From: Chitinophaga skermanii
GTDB lineage: Bacteria > Bacteroidota > Bacteroidia > Chitinophagales > Chitinophagaceae
Assembly (NCBI RefSeq): GCF_003259335.1
Contig: NZ_QLLL01000001.1
Location: 714,406 to 778,405 of the forward strand
DNA length: 64,000 nucleotides
Reading direction: 5' to 3'
Shown: piece by piece, positions 17,742 to 26,587 of the stretch
How the letters are laid out: each line of letters begins with the position of its first letter
Position numbering within the stretch: position 1 is the stretch's first letter
Program-made: the position numbers and the translations under genes
The notes under the pieces: generated by a model
The model's database searches: none
The model's input: the letters and a program-made list of their open reading frames with translations, nothing else
What the model was told of the DNA's origin: nothing

Positions 17742-20700
17742 ATGAAAAAGGCTTTACTCTTTTTCACCATGCTCATGGTGAGTATAAGCCTGGCCTATGC
17801 ACAAGAGCGCCAGGTTACGGGTAAGATTGTAGATTCTGATGGTACAGCAGTACCATTTGCTACACTTCAAATTAAAGGTACAACCCGTGGTACCACAGCC
17901 GATCAAAATGGTGTTTTCAAATTAACTGCACACGTGGGTAACACGTTGGTAGTTCGTTCAGTTGGTTTCTTACAAAAAGAAATTGCTGTTTCCGGTTCTG
18001 GCGAATTAAGTATCACGCTCGAATCATCGAATAGAACCTTGGATGAGGTTGTAATCGGTGCGGGTGGTGTTGCCGCTCGTAAAAGGGAGATCGGTTACAA
18101 CGCAACCATTGTAAACTCACAACAACTTGTACAAGCTCGTCCAGTGAACGTTGCTTCAGGTTTGAGTGGTAAAGTTGCAGGTTTGCAAGTAAACGCGATC
18201 AGCGGTGGTGTAAACCCAACTGTAAGATTAGTATTGCGTGGTCAACGTTCATTATTAGGTAACAACACTGCTTTGGTTGTTCTTGATAATGTGATCGTTC
18301 CATCAAACATCTTATCTAACTTGAACCCAGATGATATCGAAGATATCAACGTATTGAACGGTGCTTCTGCTGCCGCGATCTACGGTTCTGATGCATCAAA
18401 CGGTGCCTTGATTGTAACGACCAAAAAAGGTAAAAACGGTTCTGCTTCTATCAAGTTCTCTCAAACTTTAACTGCTGAGCAAGTTTCTTACTACCCTAAA
18501 TTGCAAACAGAATTCGGTTCTGGTGCAACTGGTAACGGTCAAGTTTATACGCCGTATGAAAACCAACAATACGGTCCTCGCTTCGACGGTTCAATGGTAC
18601 AAATTGGCCGCCCGTTGAGAGATGGAACAACTCAAAAAGTTGCTTATTCTAACACCAACGATAAAAAACACTTCTGGGAAACTGGTTTAACTAGCCAATC
18701 AGATTTAGCATTATCTTCTGGTGATGATAAAGGTACTTCTTACTTAGCTGTTCAATACGCTAAAGTAAATGGTACTACTCCTAAAGACGAGTACAACCGT
18801 TTTGGTTTACGCGCTAACGGTACACGTAACGTAGGTGATAAAGTTAAAATTGGCTATAACACTTACTATACACAAAACCGTTACGATATTACTTCTGCTA
18901 CTTCAGGTATGTACGATCAGTTGTTGAACACGCCTGCTCACATTCCTTTAACTAAGTACAAAGATTGGCAGAATGATATGTTTGCTAACCCACAAGGTTA
19001 CTACAACGATTACTATGCTAACCCATACTTCACAATCGATAACAACCGCTCTGCGACTCGTAACGATTATTTAGTAGGTAGCGCTGAAATCCGTTACTCT
19101 CCATTCAAATGGGGTTCTGCAGTTTACCGTGTAGGTTTATCTACGCAAAACAGCAGCTTCAAAAACACTACAGGCCGTTTCATCTATGAAGATTCATATT
19201 ATGTAACTGGTTCTAAAGCGAACATCCCTGGTAGCGTATCTGATGGTAGCTCTTACGAAACACAAATCACTTCTGACTTGCAATTGCAATTCGAGAAGAG
19301 AGTAAACGACTTCACATTCAACTTGATCTTAGGTCAGTTCATTAGAAATAATACTGCTAAATCTGTTGGTGTAAGTTCTAACGGTAATATCATCAAAGAC
19401 CTTTACAACGTAAGCGTTCGTTTAGGTGAATTGGGTGGTGGCGAAAGTAACTCTACAGCACGCCAAGTGGCAGTTTGGGGTAACTTCAAAGTTGGTTATA
19501 AAAACTTTGCATTCTTGGAATTGACTGGTCGTAACGACTGGCGTTCAGTATTGCCACAAAATAACTGGTCATTCTTCTACCCATCTGTAAACGCATCATT
19601 CATTGCTACAGAAGCAATCGACGCGTTGAAAGACAATAGTTTCTTGAACTTGTTGAAATTACGTGGTGGTTGGTCTAAAATTGGTCAAGCATCTATCGGT
19701 GCTTACGCTTTGGAATCAACATTCAGCCCTGCAAGAGGTTTCCCTTACCCATCTGGTCCTGGTTTCACTGCTAACAACTTGATCGTTGATAGAAACTTGA
19801 AACCTGAGATGACAACTGCTTGGGAAGCTGGTTTTGATGCTGAATTATGGAACAACAGAATTAACCTTTCTGCTACATATTTCTCATCTTCTACAGTTAA
19901 CCAAACTGTAACTACTGGTGTATCAACTGCTTCTGGTTACTCACAATACTTGAGAAATACAGGTGAGGTGACAAACAAAGGTCTTGAGTTGACTTACAGC
20001 GTTGTAGCTTACAAAACTAAAGATCTCCAAATCACAGTGGGTGGTAACTACACACACAACGATAACAAAGTTGTATCCATCTCTAGCGACGTTCCAAGAT
20101 TACAAATGACAACTGGCGGTACTGCACAAGTGTATGCTGTTCCAGGTATGGCATTCCCAGTAATTTATGGTGTTGACTATTTACGTGATGACAAGGGTCG
20201 TATCATCGTAGACAAAAACACTGGTTATCCTTCAGCTGATCCAGAAATCAAATACTTAGGCAACACTAACCCTAAGGATATCATGGGTCTTAACTTAGAA
20301 GTGAAATACAAAAACTGGCGTTTATTCACATTGTTTGAGCACAGAAGTGGTTATGTTATCTATAACAACGGTGCATCAACATATGACTTCTCTGGTTCTT
20401 CTATCCGTACTACACAATTCGGTCGTGAACGTTTCGTAATTCCAAACTCTTCTTATTGGGATGACAAATCAAACAGCTACGTAGCAAACACTAGCGTAAT
20501 GGTACGTGATGGTGGTACTGGCTATTGGGCTGATGGTGATGGTGGTTATAACATGGCTATTGCAAGTAACTATGTATATAGCGGTGCTTTCTGGAAATTA
20601 AGAGAAATGGCATTGACTTATAACTTACCTGCATCTTTCTTAGGTAAAACTAAAGTAATCAAAAACGCGAGCGTAAGTCTTCAAGGACGTAACTTGTTCT

Positions 20701-20834
20701 TATGGGTACCAAAATCGAACTTGTACACAGATCCTGAGTACAGCTTCACAGACGGTAACGCTGTAGGTATCACTACATTAGGACAAACTCCTCCATCTCG
20801 TTACTTTGGTGGTAATATCTCAATAACCTTCTAA
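17742..20834 (+). CDS. SusC/RagA-family TonB-linked outer-membrane transporter
   Basis: The 1030-residue protein is a SusC/RagA TonB-dependent importer that forms the outer-membrane barrel of a SusCD pair. It has a signal peptide (MKKALLFFTMLMVSISLAYA), a carboxypeptidase-regulatory-like domain at residues 24-100 (VTGKIVDSDGTAVPFATLQI ... SITLE), a TonB-box-like DEVVIGAG near residue 102, then the plug domain (SGLSGKVAGLQV, RGQRSLLGNNTALVVLDN, IYGSDASNGALIVTTKKG). The C-terminus ends in the aromatic residue of YFGGNISITF, as barrels do. susD follows 11 bp later and a DUF1735 lipoprotein after that. No sigma/anti-sigma pair, hybrid sensor or glycan-degrading enzyme is adjacent, so the substrate cannot be inferred. 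Confidence 0.95.
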   Translation: MKKALLFFTMLMVSISLAYAQERQVTGKIVDSDGTAVPFATLQIKGTTRGTTADQNGVFKLTAHVGNTLVVRSVGFLQKEIAVSGSGELSITLESSNRTLDEVVIGAGGVAARKREIGYNATIVNSQQLVQARPVNVASGLSGKVAGLQVNAISGGVNPTVRLVLRGQRSLLGNNTALVVLDNVIVPSNILSNLNPDDIEDINVLNGASAAAIYGSDASNGALIVTTKKGKNGSASIKFSQTLTAEQVSYYPKLQTEFGSGATGNGQVYTPYENQQYGPRFDGSMVQIGRPLRDGTTQKVAYSNTNDKKHFWETGLTSQSDLALSSGDDKGTSYLAVQYAKVNGTTPKDEYNRFGLRANGTRNVGDKVKIGYNTYYTQNRYDITSATSGMYDQLLNTPAHIPLTKYKDWQNDMFANPQGYYNDYYANPYFTIDNNRSATRNDYLVGSAEIRYSPFKWGSAVYRVGLSTQNSSFKNTTGRFIYEDSYYVTGSKANIPGSVSDGSSYETQITSDLQLQFEKRVNDFTFNLILGQFIRNNTAKSVGVSSNGNIIKDLYNVSVRLGELGGGESNSTARQVAVWGNFKVGYKNFAFLELTGRNDWRSVLPQNNWSFFYPSVNASFIATEAIDALKDNSFLNLLKLRGGWSKIGQASIGAYALESTFSPARGFPYPSGPGFTANNLIVDRNLKPEMTTAWEAGFDAELWNNRINLSATYFSSSTVNQTVTTGVSTASGYSQYLRNTGEVTNKGLELTYSVVAYKTKDLQITVGGNYTHNDNKVVSISSDVPRLQMTTGGTAQVYAVPGMAFPVIYGVDYLRDDKGRIIVDKNTGYPSADPEIKYLGNTNPKDIMGLNLEVKYKNWRLFTLFEHRSGYVIYNNGASTYDFSGSSIRTTQFGRERFVIPNSSYWDDKSNSYVANTSVMVRDGGTGYWADGDGGYNMAIASNYVYSGAFWKLREMALTYNLPASFLGKTKVIKNASVSLQGRNLFLWVPKSNLYTDPEYSFTDGNAVGITTLGQTPPSRYFGGNISITF

Positions 20835-20845
20835 TTAGCAGCGAC

Positions 20846-22441
20846 ATGAAAAAACAAATATTAAGTTTACTCGTTTTAGGTGCGGTTGCATTTTCTTCCT
20901 GCAAAAAGTATCTTGACGTAAATAAAAATCCAAATACAGCAACCACTAGCTCTCCAGAGCTATTATTGCCACAAGCTTTAACTGCATCTGCTGCTAACAC
21001 AGTTGGTTTAAGTGATTACGGTTCATGGCAAGTTGGTTACATCGCGAACGCAGGTGGTTATGGCGGTTGGGGTTCTACCTTGACTTACAACTACACTACT
21101 TCTGATTACAACGGTGTATGGACAAACCAGTATGATGCATTGATGGACTATCAATTGATCATCAACTACGCAAAAGCAGATCCTAAGTATACATATTATG
21201 AGGCTGTTGCTAGAATCATGAAAGCGTACACTTTCCAAATTTTAGTAGACAACTACGGTAATGTACCTTACTCACAATCATTGAAAGGTTTAGATAATAT
21301 CGTACCTGCTTATGATAATGCTGAAGCGATCTACAAAGACATCTACAACCAGTTAGATACAGCGATTATCAAAATCAGAAACGCGCAAGAACCTCAGATT
21401 TCTTTAGAAAACAGTATTGGTAAAGCTGACGTTATGTTCGGTGCTACTACTGACCTTACTAAATGGATCAAGTTTGCAAATACGTTGAAATTGAAATTGC
21501 TCGTTCGTGCTCGTAAAACAACAGCATTGGATGGTGTAACCAAAGATTTCACAGGTGGTTTCATTGACCAAGATGTATTAGTAAACCCTAATTACTCTAA
21601 GAATGATGGTAAACAAAACCCATTCTGGAATAACTACCACTCGAACTACGCAGGTACAAGAGCTGGTGCTGGTAACTCAAGGGTTCCTACGCGTTTCATT
21701 ATTTCTTTCTACAACGGTACTAAATTAACCGATGCTAGAGGTGGTGTAAGCTTTAGAAACCTTACTACTGCTAACCAATTAGGTTACACTGGTGATGATG
21801 CAGCTACTGCTCCTGCAGGTACTGCTTGGTACAAAGGTGTGAGTACTGCTTACACTGCCGATGAACCAGATGCACTCGGTATATTGAAAAATCGTCAACA
21901 AGGTCAACCGATTATGTTCTTAGCAGAAGCTAAATTCTTACAATCAGAAGCTGCATTGTTTGGTGTTTACGCTGCTGGCGATCCAAAGGTGTTGTTTAAT
22001 GAAGGTATTTTAGCTTCTTACAGGTACCTTTATTCAACTTGGGACGGTCGTTTCTTATCGAATAAGCTTCCTGAAACAGATTACGCAGCTTATTTTACAA
22101 ATAACGCTACAGGTACTTACGCTAGGTTAGTAAATTGGGATTTGGCAACAACAAATGAGCAAAAATTAGAAGCGATCATCACGCAGAAATACATTGCTCT
22201 TAACTTTATCATGGGGCACGAAGCTTGGGCTGAATACAGAAGAACAGGTTACCCAGCTATTACTGCAGGTTCAACTAACGCAACTGCCACATTTGTGTCT
22301 TTGAACTCTACAATGACAACACCTGATAAATTACCAGGAAGAATCTTGTACCCATCTTCTGAATATCAAGTGAACCCTAATAACGTTCCTAAAGGTATTG
22401 CGGTGACAGATTATATTTTCTGGGATAGAAGGAAAAATTAA
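20846..22441 (+). CDS. SusD/RagB-family nutrient-binding lipoprotein
   Basis: This 531-residue surface lipoprotein is the SusD-like lid that caps the SusC barrel and binds the ligand. The N-terminus carries a lipobox (AVAFSSC, lipidated Cys at residue 19) followed by KKYLDVNKNPNTATTSSPE, a hallmark start of SusD-like proteins. TPR-like helices are evident in YYEAVARIMKAYTFQILVDN with the conserved YGNVPYS, and the C-terminal part contains the SEAALFG and NFIMGHEAWAEYRRTGYP signatures. It sits 11 bp after susC and 26 bp before the DUF1735 gene, so all three are one operon. Sequence features fit the SusD-like_2 branch. The ligand is unknown. Confidence 0.94.
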   Translation: MKKQILSLLVLGAVAFSSCKKYLDVNKNPNTATTSSPELLLPQALTASAANTVGLSDYGSWQVGYIANAGGYGGWGSTLTYNYTTSDYNGVWTNQYDALMDYQLIINYAKADPKYTYYEAVARIMKAYTFQILVDNYGNVPYSQSLKGLDNIVPAYDNAEAIYKDIYNQLDTAIIKIRNAQEPQISLENSIGKADVMFGATTDLTKWIKFANTLKLKLLVRARKTTALDGVTKDFTGGFIDQDVLVNPNYSKNDGKQNPFWNNYHSNYAGTRAGAGNSRVPTRFIISFYNGTKLTDARGGVSFRNLTTANQLGYTGDDAATAPAGTAWYKGVSTAYTADEPDALGILKNRQQGQPIMFLAEAKFLQSEAALFGVYAAGDPKVLFNEGILASYRYLYSTWDGRFLSNKLPETDYAAYFTNNATGTYARLVNWDLATTNEQKLEAIITQKYIALNFIMGHEAWAEYRRTGYPAITAGSTNATATFVSLNSTMTTPDKLPGRILYPSSEYQVNPNNVPKGIAVTDYIFWDRRKN

Positions 22442-22467
22442 TTGTTGCGAAACTAAATTTATTAGTC

Positions 22468-23421
22468 ATGAAGAAAGTATTCTCAAATATATTTATGATC
22501 GGCGCACTGGCTACTTCATTAGTATCCTGTGTGAAAGAAGATCAAGCATTTAATCCTGAGGCTTCACCATCAGTAGTAGGTTTCAGAAACGTAAACAATA
22601 CGATCAGCTCACCTACTAGCACTCCAATCCCAATGTTCCAAGCTGCATTTGATATTATGCCCGCTGCGGAATTTATGTTACCAATTTCATATTCTGGCCC
22701 AACAGCGGCTCCGAATGATGTATCGGTTACAGTTGAGGTTGATCCAACAGTTGTTACAACGTATAACGACGAAGTAAACGAAGGTGATCCTTACACGATT
22801 ATGCCTACCACTTTATACACCATTGAAAATCCAACTGCGATAATCAAAAAAGGTGAAAGAATTGGTTATATTAAGGTAATCGTTAAAACTGCTGATTTCG
22901 ACCTAGATGAAATGTATGCCGTTGGTTTGAAAATTAAATCAACTACATCTGGTGGTATTAGCTTGAACTACGGTACAGCAGTTTACAGGTTAGATGCTAA
23001 AAACCACTGGGATGGTGAGTACAAAGTAACAGGTAGTTATGTAGATAATGATAATCCTGCATTTAAAGGATTGTACCCATATAACCATATGTTCTTAATC
23101 ACTGCTAGTGCAAACGAATGTTACGCATATAATGATGATTATGGATTGACAGGTTTCGTGTTCAATACTGGTACAGGTGCGAGCTACTATAGTAACTGGA
23201 CGCCTCAATTTAGATTTGATGCGGGTAAAGTAGTAGAAGTTACCAATGCTTACGGTCAAGGTGCCGGTACTAGATTTGGTAAACTTTCACCAGATGGAGC
23301 TAACACAGTAACCGAATCTGGAGACGTAATCACAATCGATGTGAAATATGTTATGGTTCAAGTAACAAGAGACCGTTGCGTGTTCACTGAGAAATGGGTT
23401 AAAACTGGAGCAAGACCATAA
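22468..23421 (+). CDS. DUF1735-type lipoprotein of the SusCD operon
   Basis: The 317-residue product has a lipoprotein signal (LATSLVSC, Cys at residue 21) and an N-terminal immunoglobulin-like DUF1735 pattern: VVGFRNVNNTISSPT, the internal IPMFQAAFDIMPAAEF, VTVEVDPTVVTTYNDE and the characteristic TLYTIENPTAIIKKGER...YIKVIVKTADFDL. The C-terminal half (HWDGEYKVTGSYVDNDN) resembles the lipocalin-like or carbohydrate-contacting domains that follow DUF1735 in SusE-like surface proteins. It is the last gene of the SusCD operon, ended by a strong terminator. A role as an auxiliary surface ligand-binding protein is inferred from position and family. Confidence 0.82.
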   Translation: MKKVFSNIFMIGALATSLVSCVKEDQAFNPEASPSVVGFRNVNNTISSPTSTPIPMFQAAFDIMPAAEFMLPISYSGPTAAPNDVSVTVEVDPTVVTTYNDEVNEGDPYTIMPTTLYTIENPTAIIKKGERIGYIKVIVKTADFDLDEMYAVGLKIKSTTSGGISLNYGTAVYRLDAKNHWDGEYKVTGSYVDNDNPAFKGLYPYNHMFLITASANECYAYNDDYGLTGFVFNTGTGASYYSNWTPQFRFDAGKVVEVTNAYGQGAGTRFGKLSPDGANTVTESGDVITIDVKYVMVQVTRDRCVFTEKWVKTGARP

Positions 23422-23445
23422 GGTTGACATTTAAATAGAATTTTG

Positions 23446-23477
23446 AAAGCCGCCTGCTTTATGCAGGCGGCTTTTTT
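23446..23477 (+). terminator. Rho-independent terminator of the SusCD operon
   Basis: A perfect stem of at least 11 bp (AAGCCGCCTGC and complement) with a short loop is followed by six T residues. Confidence 0.93.
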
Positions 23478-23570
23478 ATTGAAGCCCATTTTATTTCATA
23501 TATAAAACCCCTTTAATCACCTGCTATTCACTCTTTCTCAAAAAAATGTCGAAAAAACGTCGTGGTTTTC

Positions 23571-23578
23571 TATTTTTG
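23571..23578 (+). promoter_or_regulatory. Candidate -7 promoter element for DUF3467 gene
   Basis: TATTTTTG matches TAnnTTTG exactly and lies 21 bp before the ATG at 23600. Because it is downstream of the alternative start at 23546, it supports the shorter gene model. Confidence 0.55.
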
Positions 23579-23599
23579 TGCTTTCTTAATAATATTATA

Positions 23600-23914
23600 A
23601 TGGAAAATCAAAACGAGGAGCAAAACCAGCTCAACATAGAATTGAATGAAGATGTAGCAGATGGAACATATGCCAATTTAGCTGTGATAACCCATTCTCC
23701 TTCGGAATTTGTTGTTGATTTCATTAACGTAATGCCCGGCATGCCAAAAGCACGGGTTAAATCTCGCATCATCCTTACTCCCCAACATGCCAAGCGACTC
23801 ATGAAGGCCCTGGCAGATAATATTAAGAAATACGAAGCTGCACACGGACCTATTCAAGACCAAGAGCCGGTATCAATCCCGATGAACTTTGGAGGACCCA
23901 CTGCGCAAGCATAA
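23600..23914 (+). CDS. DUF3467 domain protein
   Basis: The 104-residue cytoplasmic protein belongs to DUF3467. Signatures are the ELNEDVADGTYANLAVITHS start, SEFVVDFINVMPGMPKARV and the helical SRIILTPQHAKRLMKALADNI. These match the family core, which is found across Bacteroidota and other phyla and has no established function. I chose ATG 23600 over the ATG at 23546 because the family begins close to it and because a -7 promoter element lies between the two. The Ldh-family gene follows after 31 bp with its own -7-like element, which overlaps the end of this gene's 3' flank. Confidence 0.85.
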   Translation: MENQNEEQNQLNIELNEDVADGTYANLAVITHSPSEFVVDFINVMPGMPKARVKSRIILTPQHAKRLMKALADNIKKYEAAHGPIQDQEPVSIPMNFGGPTAQA

Positions 23915-23918
23915 AGCG

Positions 23919-23926
23919 TATTTTTG
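23919..23926 (+). promoter_or_regulatory. Candidate -7 promoter element for Ldh-family gene
   Basis: TATTTTTG matches TAnnTTTG and lies 19 bp before the ATG at 23946. A TTTG is present upstream (23888-23891), but the spacing of 27 bp is longer than the usual 19-21. Confidence 0.45.
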
Positions 23927-23945
23927 TAATTCTAGCTTTTTTGGG

Positions 23946-25019
23946 ATGGACCACATTTATTCTTACGAACACTTAACCCGTTTCACAAACGAGGTTTTCT
24001 TACATATGGGCTGCTCGGAAGAGCATGCACAACTGGCTAGTGAAGTTTTACTTTCTGCCGATCTACGCGGTATCGATTCGCATGGCGTTGCCCGCTTAAG
24101 TGGGTATGTACGCCTTTGGGAAGCCGGCCGTATCAATGCGACCCCTAATATCCGCATCGTACATGAAACACCGAGCACTGCAACGGTTGATGGCGACGGA
24201 GGTTTAGGGCTTGTAGTTGCCCCTTTTGCTATGAAAGTAGCCATTGAAAAGGCAACAAATGTGGGCAGTGGCTGGGTATCGGTTAAGCACTCTAACCATT
24301 TCGGCATCGCAGGATACCATGCCATGATGGCCTTACAAAATGATATGATCGGTATGGCCATGACAAATGCCAGCCCGCTTGTAGCACCCACATTTGCTAC
24401 CGAAAGAATGTTGGGTACAAACCCCATCGCTGTAGCAATTCCAGCAAAATCGCAACCGCCATTCGTAGCCGATTTCGCTACAACAACGGCTGCCAATGGT
24501 AAACTCGAAATCTTGCAACGCAAGAACCAAGAGGCGCCTACAGGCTGGGTACAAACAAAAGAAGGTGATACTTCTACCAACCCGAATATCCTTAAAGATG
24601 GCGGCGCATTGTTGCCACTAGGGGGCGATCGCGAACATGGCAGCCATAAAGGCTATTGCCTAGGTGCTATCGTAGACATTTTCTCGGCGGTATTATCTGG
24701 CGCCAATTATGGCCCATGGGCTCCACCTTTCGTAAGCTTCTTACCTTTACCTCCTAACCCAGTAGGCGAAGGTTTAGGACATTTCTTCGGCGCTATGCGT
24801 GTCGATGGATTCCGACCGGCAGATGAATTCAAAGAACATATGGATAACTGGATTAATAGGTTCCGTTCTACAAAACCTATAGAAGGTCACCAAGTGCTTA
24901 TCCCAGGCGATCCAGAAAGAGAAATGGATGCAGAAAGAAGAGTAAGCGGTATACCTTTATTAACGCCGGTTGTAAACGACTTACAAGGCGTGGCAGATAA
25001 ATTCAAAATCAATTTCTAA
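23946..25019 (+). CDS. Ldh-family NAD(P)-dependent oxidoreductase
   Basis: The 357-residue product is a member of the malate/L-lactate/sulfolactate dehydrogenase type 2 family (Ldh family), which oxidises or reduces 2-hydroxy acids using NAD(P). It shows the catalytic-region motif SADLRGIDSHGVARL near residue 40, the conserved VSVKHSNHFGIAGYHA with its His residues near residue 120 and the cofactor-binding MLGTNPIAVAIPA segment, then GSHKGYCLGAIVDI. The start is ATG 23946; a frame opening at 23889 overlaps the previous gene and lies upstream of the -7-like element. Aspartate kinase follows after 17 bp, so cotranscription is likely. The substrate (malate, lactate, ureidoglycolate or another) cannot be decided. 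Confidence 0.88.
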   Translation: MDHIYSYEHLTRFTNEVFLHMGCSEEHAQLASEVLLSADLRGIDSHGVARLSGYVRLWEAGRINATPNIRIVHETPSTATVDGDGGLGLVVAPFAMKVAIEKATNVGSGWVSVKHSNHFGIAGYHAMMALQNDMIGMAMTNASPLVAPTFATERMLGTNPIAVAIPAKSQPPFVADFATTTAANGKLEILQRKNQEAPTGWVQTKEGDTSTNPNILKDGGALLPLGGDREHGSHKGYCLGAIVDIFSAVLSGANYGPWAPPFVSFLPLPPNPVGEGLGHFFGAMRVDGFRPADEFKEHMDNWINRFRSTKPIEGHQVLIPGDPEREMDAERRVSGIPLLTPVVNDLQGVADKFKINF

Positions 25020-25036
25020 GCATATATAAAATCAAA

Positions 25037-26359
25037 ATGAAAGTCTTAAAATTTGGCGGCACCTCAGTAGGCAAACCAGAACGGATGCATTCCGTAGCTA
25101 ACCTGGTAACGGCAGACAACGATGCAAAAATCGTTGTGTTATCAGCTTTATCTGGTACTACCAACGCGTTGGTAGAAATCAGTCAATCTTTGTCTGAAGG
25201 CAATAAGGTACAAGCCAAGGAAAAAATAGATAAGCTTGAAGGCCACTACCGTTCTTTCGTAGATGAATTAGTGAAGGGCGTTGATGGTAAGGCAAAGGCG
25301 AATGCTATTGTCGACGAGCATTTTGAGTTCTTGAATATCATCCTCAAAATTTCTTTTAACGAGGCATTGAACAAAGATATTCTTGCACAAGGCGAGTTGT
25401 TATCTACTAAATTGTTCTGCACGTACTTGGAAGAAGCAGGTATTAATGCTGTATTGCTTCCTGCATTGGATTTCATGAGCATCGATGAATACGAAGAACC
25501 CGAGATTCCTAAAATCAAAACGAAACTCGCTTCCCTCATCGAAAAAAATAAACAAACCAATATCTTCATCACGCAAGGTTACATCTGCCGCAACGCTCGT
25601 GGCGAAATCGATAACCTAAAACGTGGTGGTAGCGATTATTCCGCTTCCCTCATCGGCGCCGCTATCCAAGCTAGCGAAGTGCAAATCTGGACGGATATCG
25701 ATGGTATGCATAACAACGACCCCCGTCTTGTTAACAAAACATTCCCTATCGAACAATTATCGTTCGACGAAGCGGCTGAATTGGCTTACTTCGGGGCTAA
25801 AATCTTGCACCCTGCATCAATCTGGCCTGCACAACACTTTAACATTCCTGTTAAGTTGTTGAATACGATGCAACCAGAAGCAAAAGGTACAATCATCACC
25901 GAAATGCCTAACGGTAACGGGGTAAAAGCGGTTGCTGCAAAAGATGGTATCATTGCGATCAAGATCAAATCTAGCCGCATGTTATTAGCTTACGGTTTCT
26001 TACGCAAAATCTTCGAAGTGTTTGAGAAATACCGTACGCCAATCGATATGATCACTACTTCTGAAGTAGCTGTGTCGTTAACAATCGACCACTCTCAACA
26101 CCTCGATCAAATCTTGAAAGAGTTGCAACCTTTTGGTAGCGTTGAGCTGGACCACCAACAAGCGATCGTTTCTATCGTAGGTAACGAAGTAGCAGCTACA
26201 CCTGCTATCCTCAGCAAAATGTTCGATTGCCTTAGCGAAGTGCCATTACGTATGATTTCTTACGGTGGTAGTAGGCACAACATTTCTATCCTCGTAGCGG
26301 CGCAATACAAAAACAAAACATTGCAATTGCTCAACAAAGGTCTTTTCGGCCTCGAGTAA
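25037..26359 (+). CDS. lysC: Aspartate kinase
   Basis: The 440-residue enzyme phosphorylates aspartate in the first step of lysine, threonine and methionine synthesis. The N-terminal KFGGTSVG (residues 4-11) is the kinase signature, supported by VLSALSGTTNALVEI, the FITQGYICRNARGEIDNLKR segment and the GGSDYSASLIGAAI region. Two C-terminal ACT domains are seen from about residue 300 (IIAIKIKSSRMLLAYGFLR and IVSIVGNEVAAT), so feedback inhibition by lysine and/or threonine is expected. It is monofunctional, without a fused homoserine dehydrogenase. It lies 17 bp after the Ldh-family gene and is followed by a strong terminator. thrA-type fusions are common in Bacteroidota, so a second aspartokinase elsewhere is likely. 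Confidence 0.95.
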   Translation: MKVLKFGGTSVGKPERMHSVANLVTADNDAKIVVLSALSGTTNALVEISQSLSEGNKVQAKEKIDKLEGHYRSFVDELVKGVDGKAKANAIVDEHFEFLNIILKISFNEALNKDILAQGELLSTKLFCTYLEEAGINAVLLPALDFMSIDEYEEPEIPKIKTKLASLIEKNKQTNIFITQGYICRNARGEIDNLKRGGSDYSASLIGAAIQASEVQIWTDIDGMHNNDPRLVNKTFPIEQLSFDEAAELAYFGAKILHPASIWPAQHFNIPVKLLNTMQPEAKGTIITEMPNGNGVKAVAAKDGIIAIKIKSSRMLLAYGFLRKIFEVFEKYRTPIDMITTSEVAVSLTIDHSQHLDQILKELQPFGSVELDHQQAIVSIVGNEVAATPAILSKMFDCLSEVPLRMISYGGSRHNISILVAAQYKNKTLQLLNKGLFGLE

Positions 26360-26380
26360 TCGCGGAGAATATTAACACGA

Positions 26381-26410
26381 AAACCGTCTCTTGTAGGGAC
26401 GGTTTTTTTT
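26381..26410 (+). terminator. Rho-independent terminator after lysC
   Basis: An 8-bp stem (AAACCGTC and complement) is followed by a run of eight T residues just downstream of lysC. Confidence 0.9.
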
Positions 26411-26587
26411 ATGCTTGTGAGCCGGCGTTGGTACTTGTATGAAGCACTGTTGCGTCGCACACTTGTACGGTTGTATTACTTTCTGCCCAACTTCATCCCA
26501 AACACGCCAAAAACAAAAAGCGGCAGGCGAAAATCACCCACCGCGTTTGGTACTGCTGAATCGAGGAATGCATGTACTTTAATATTT

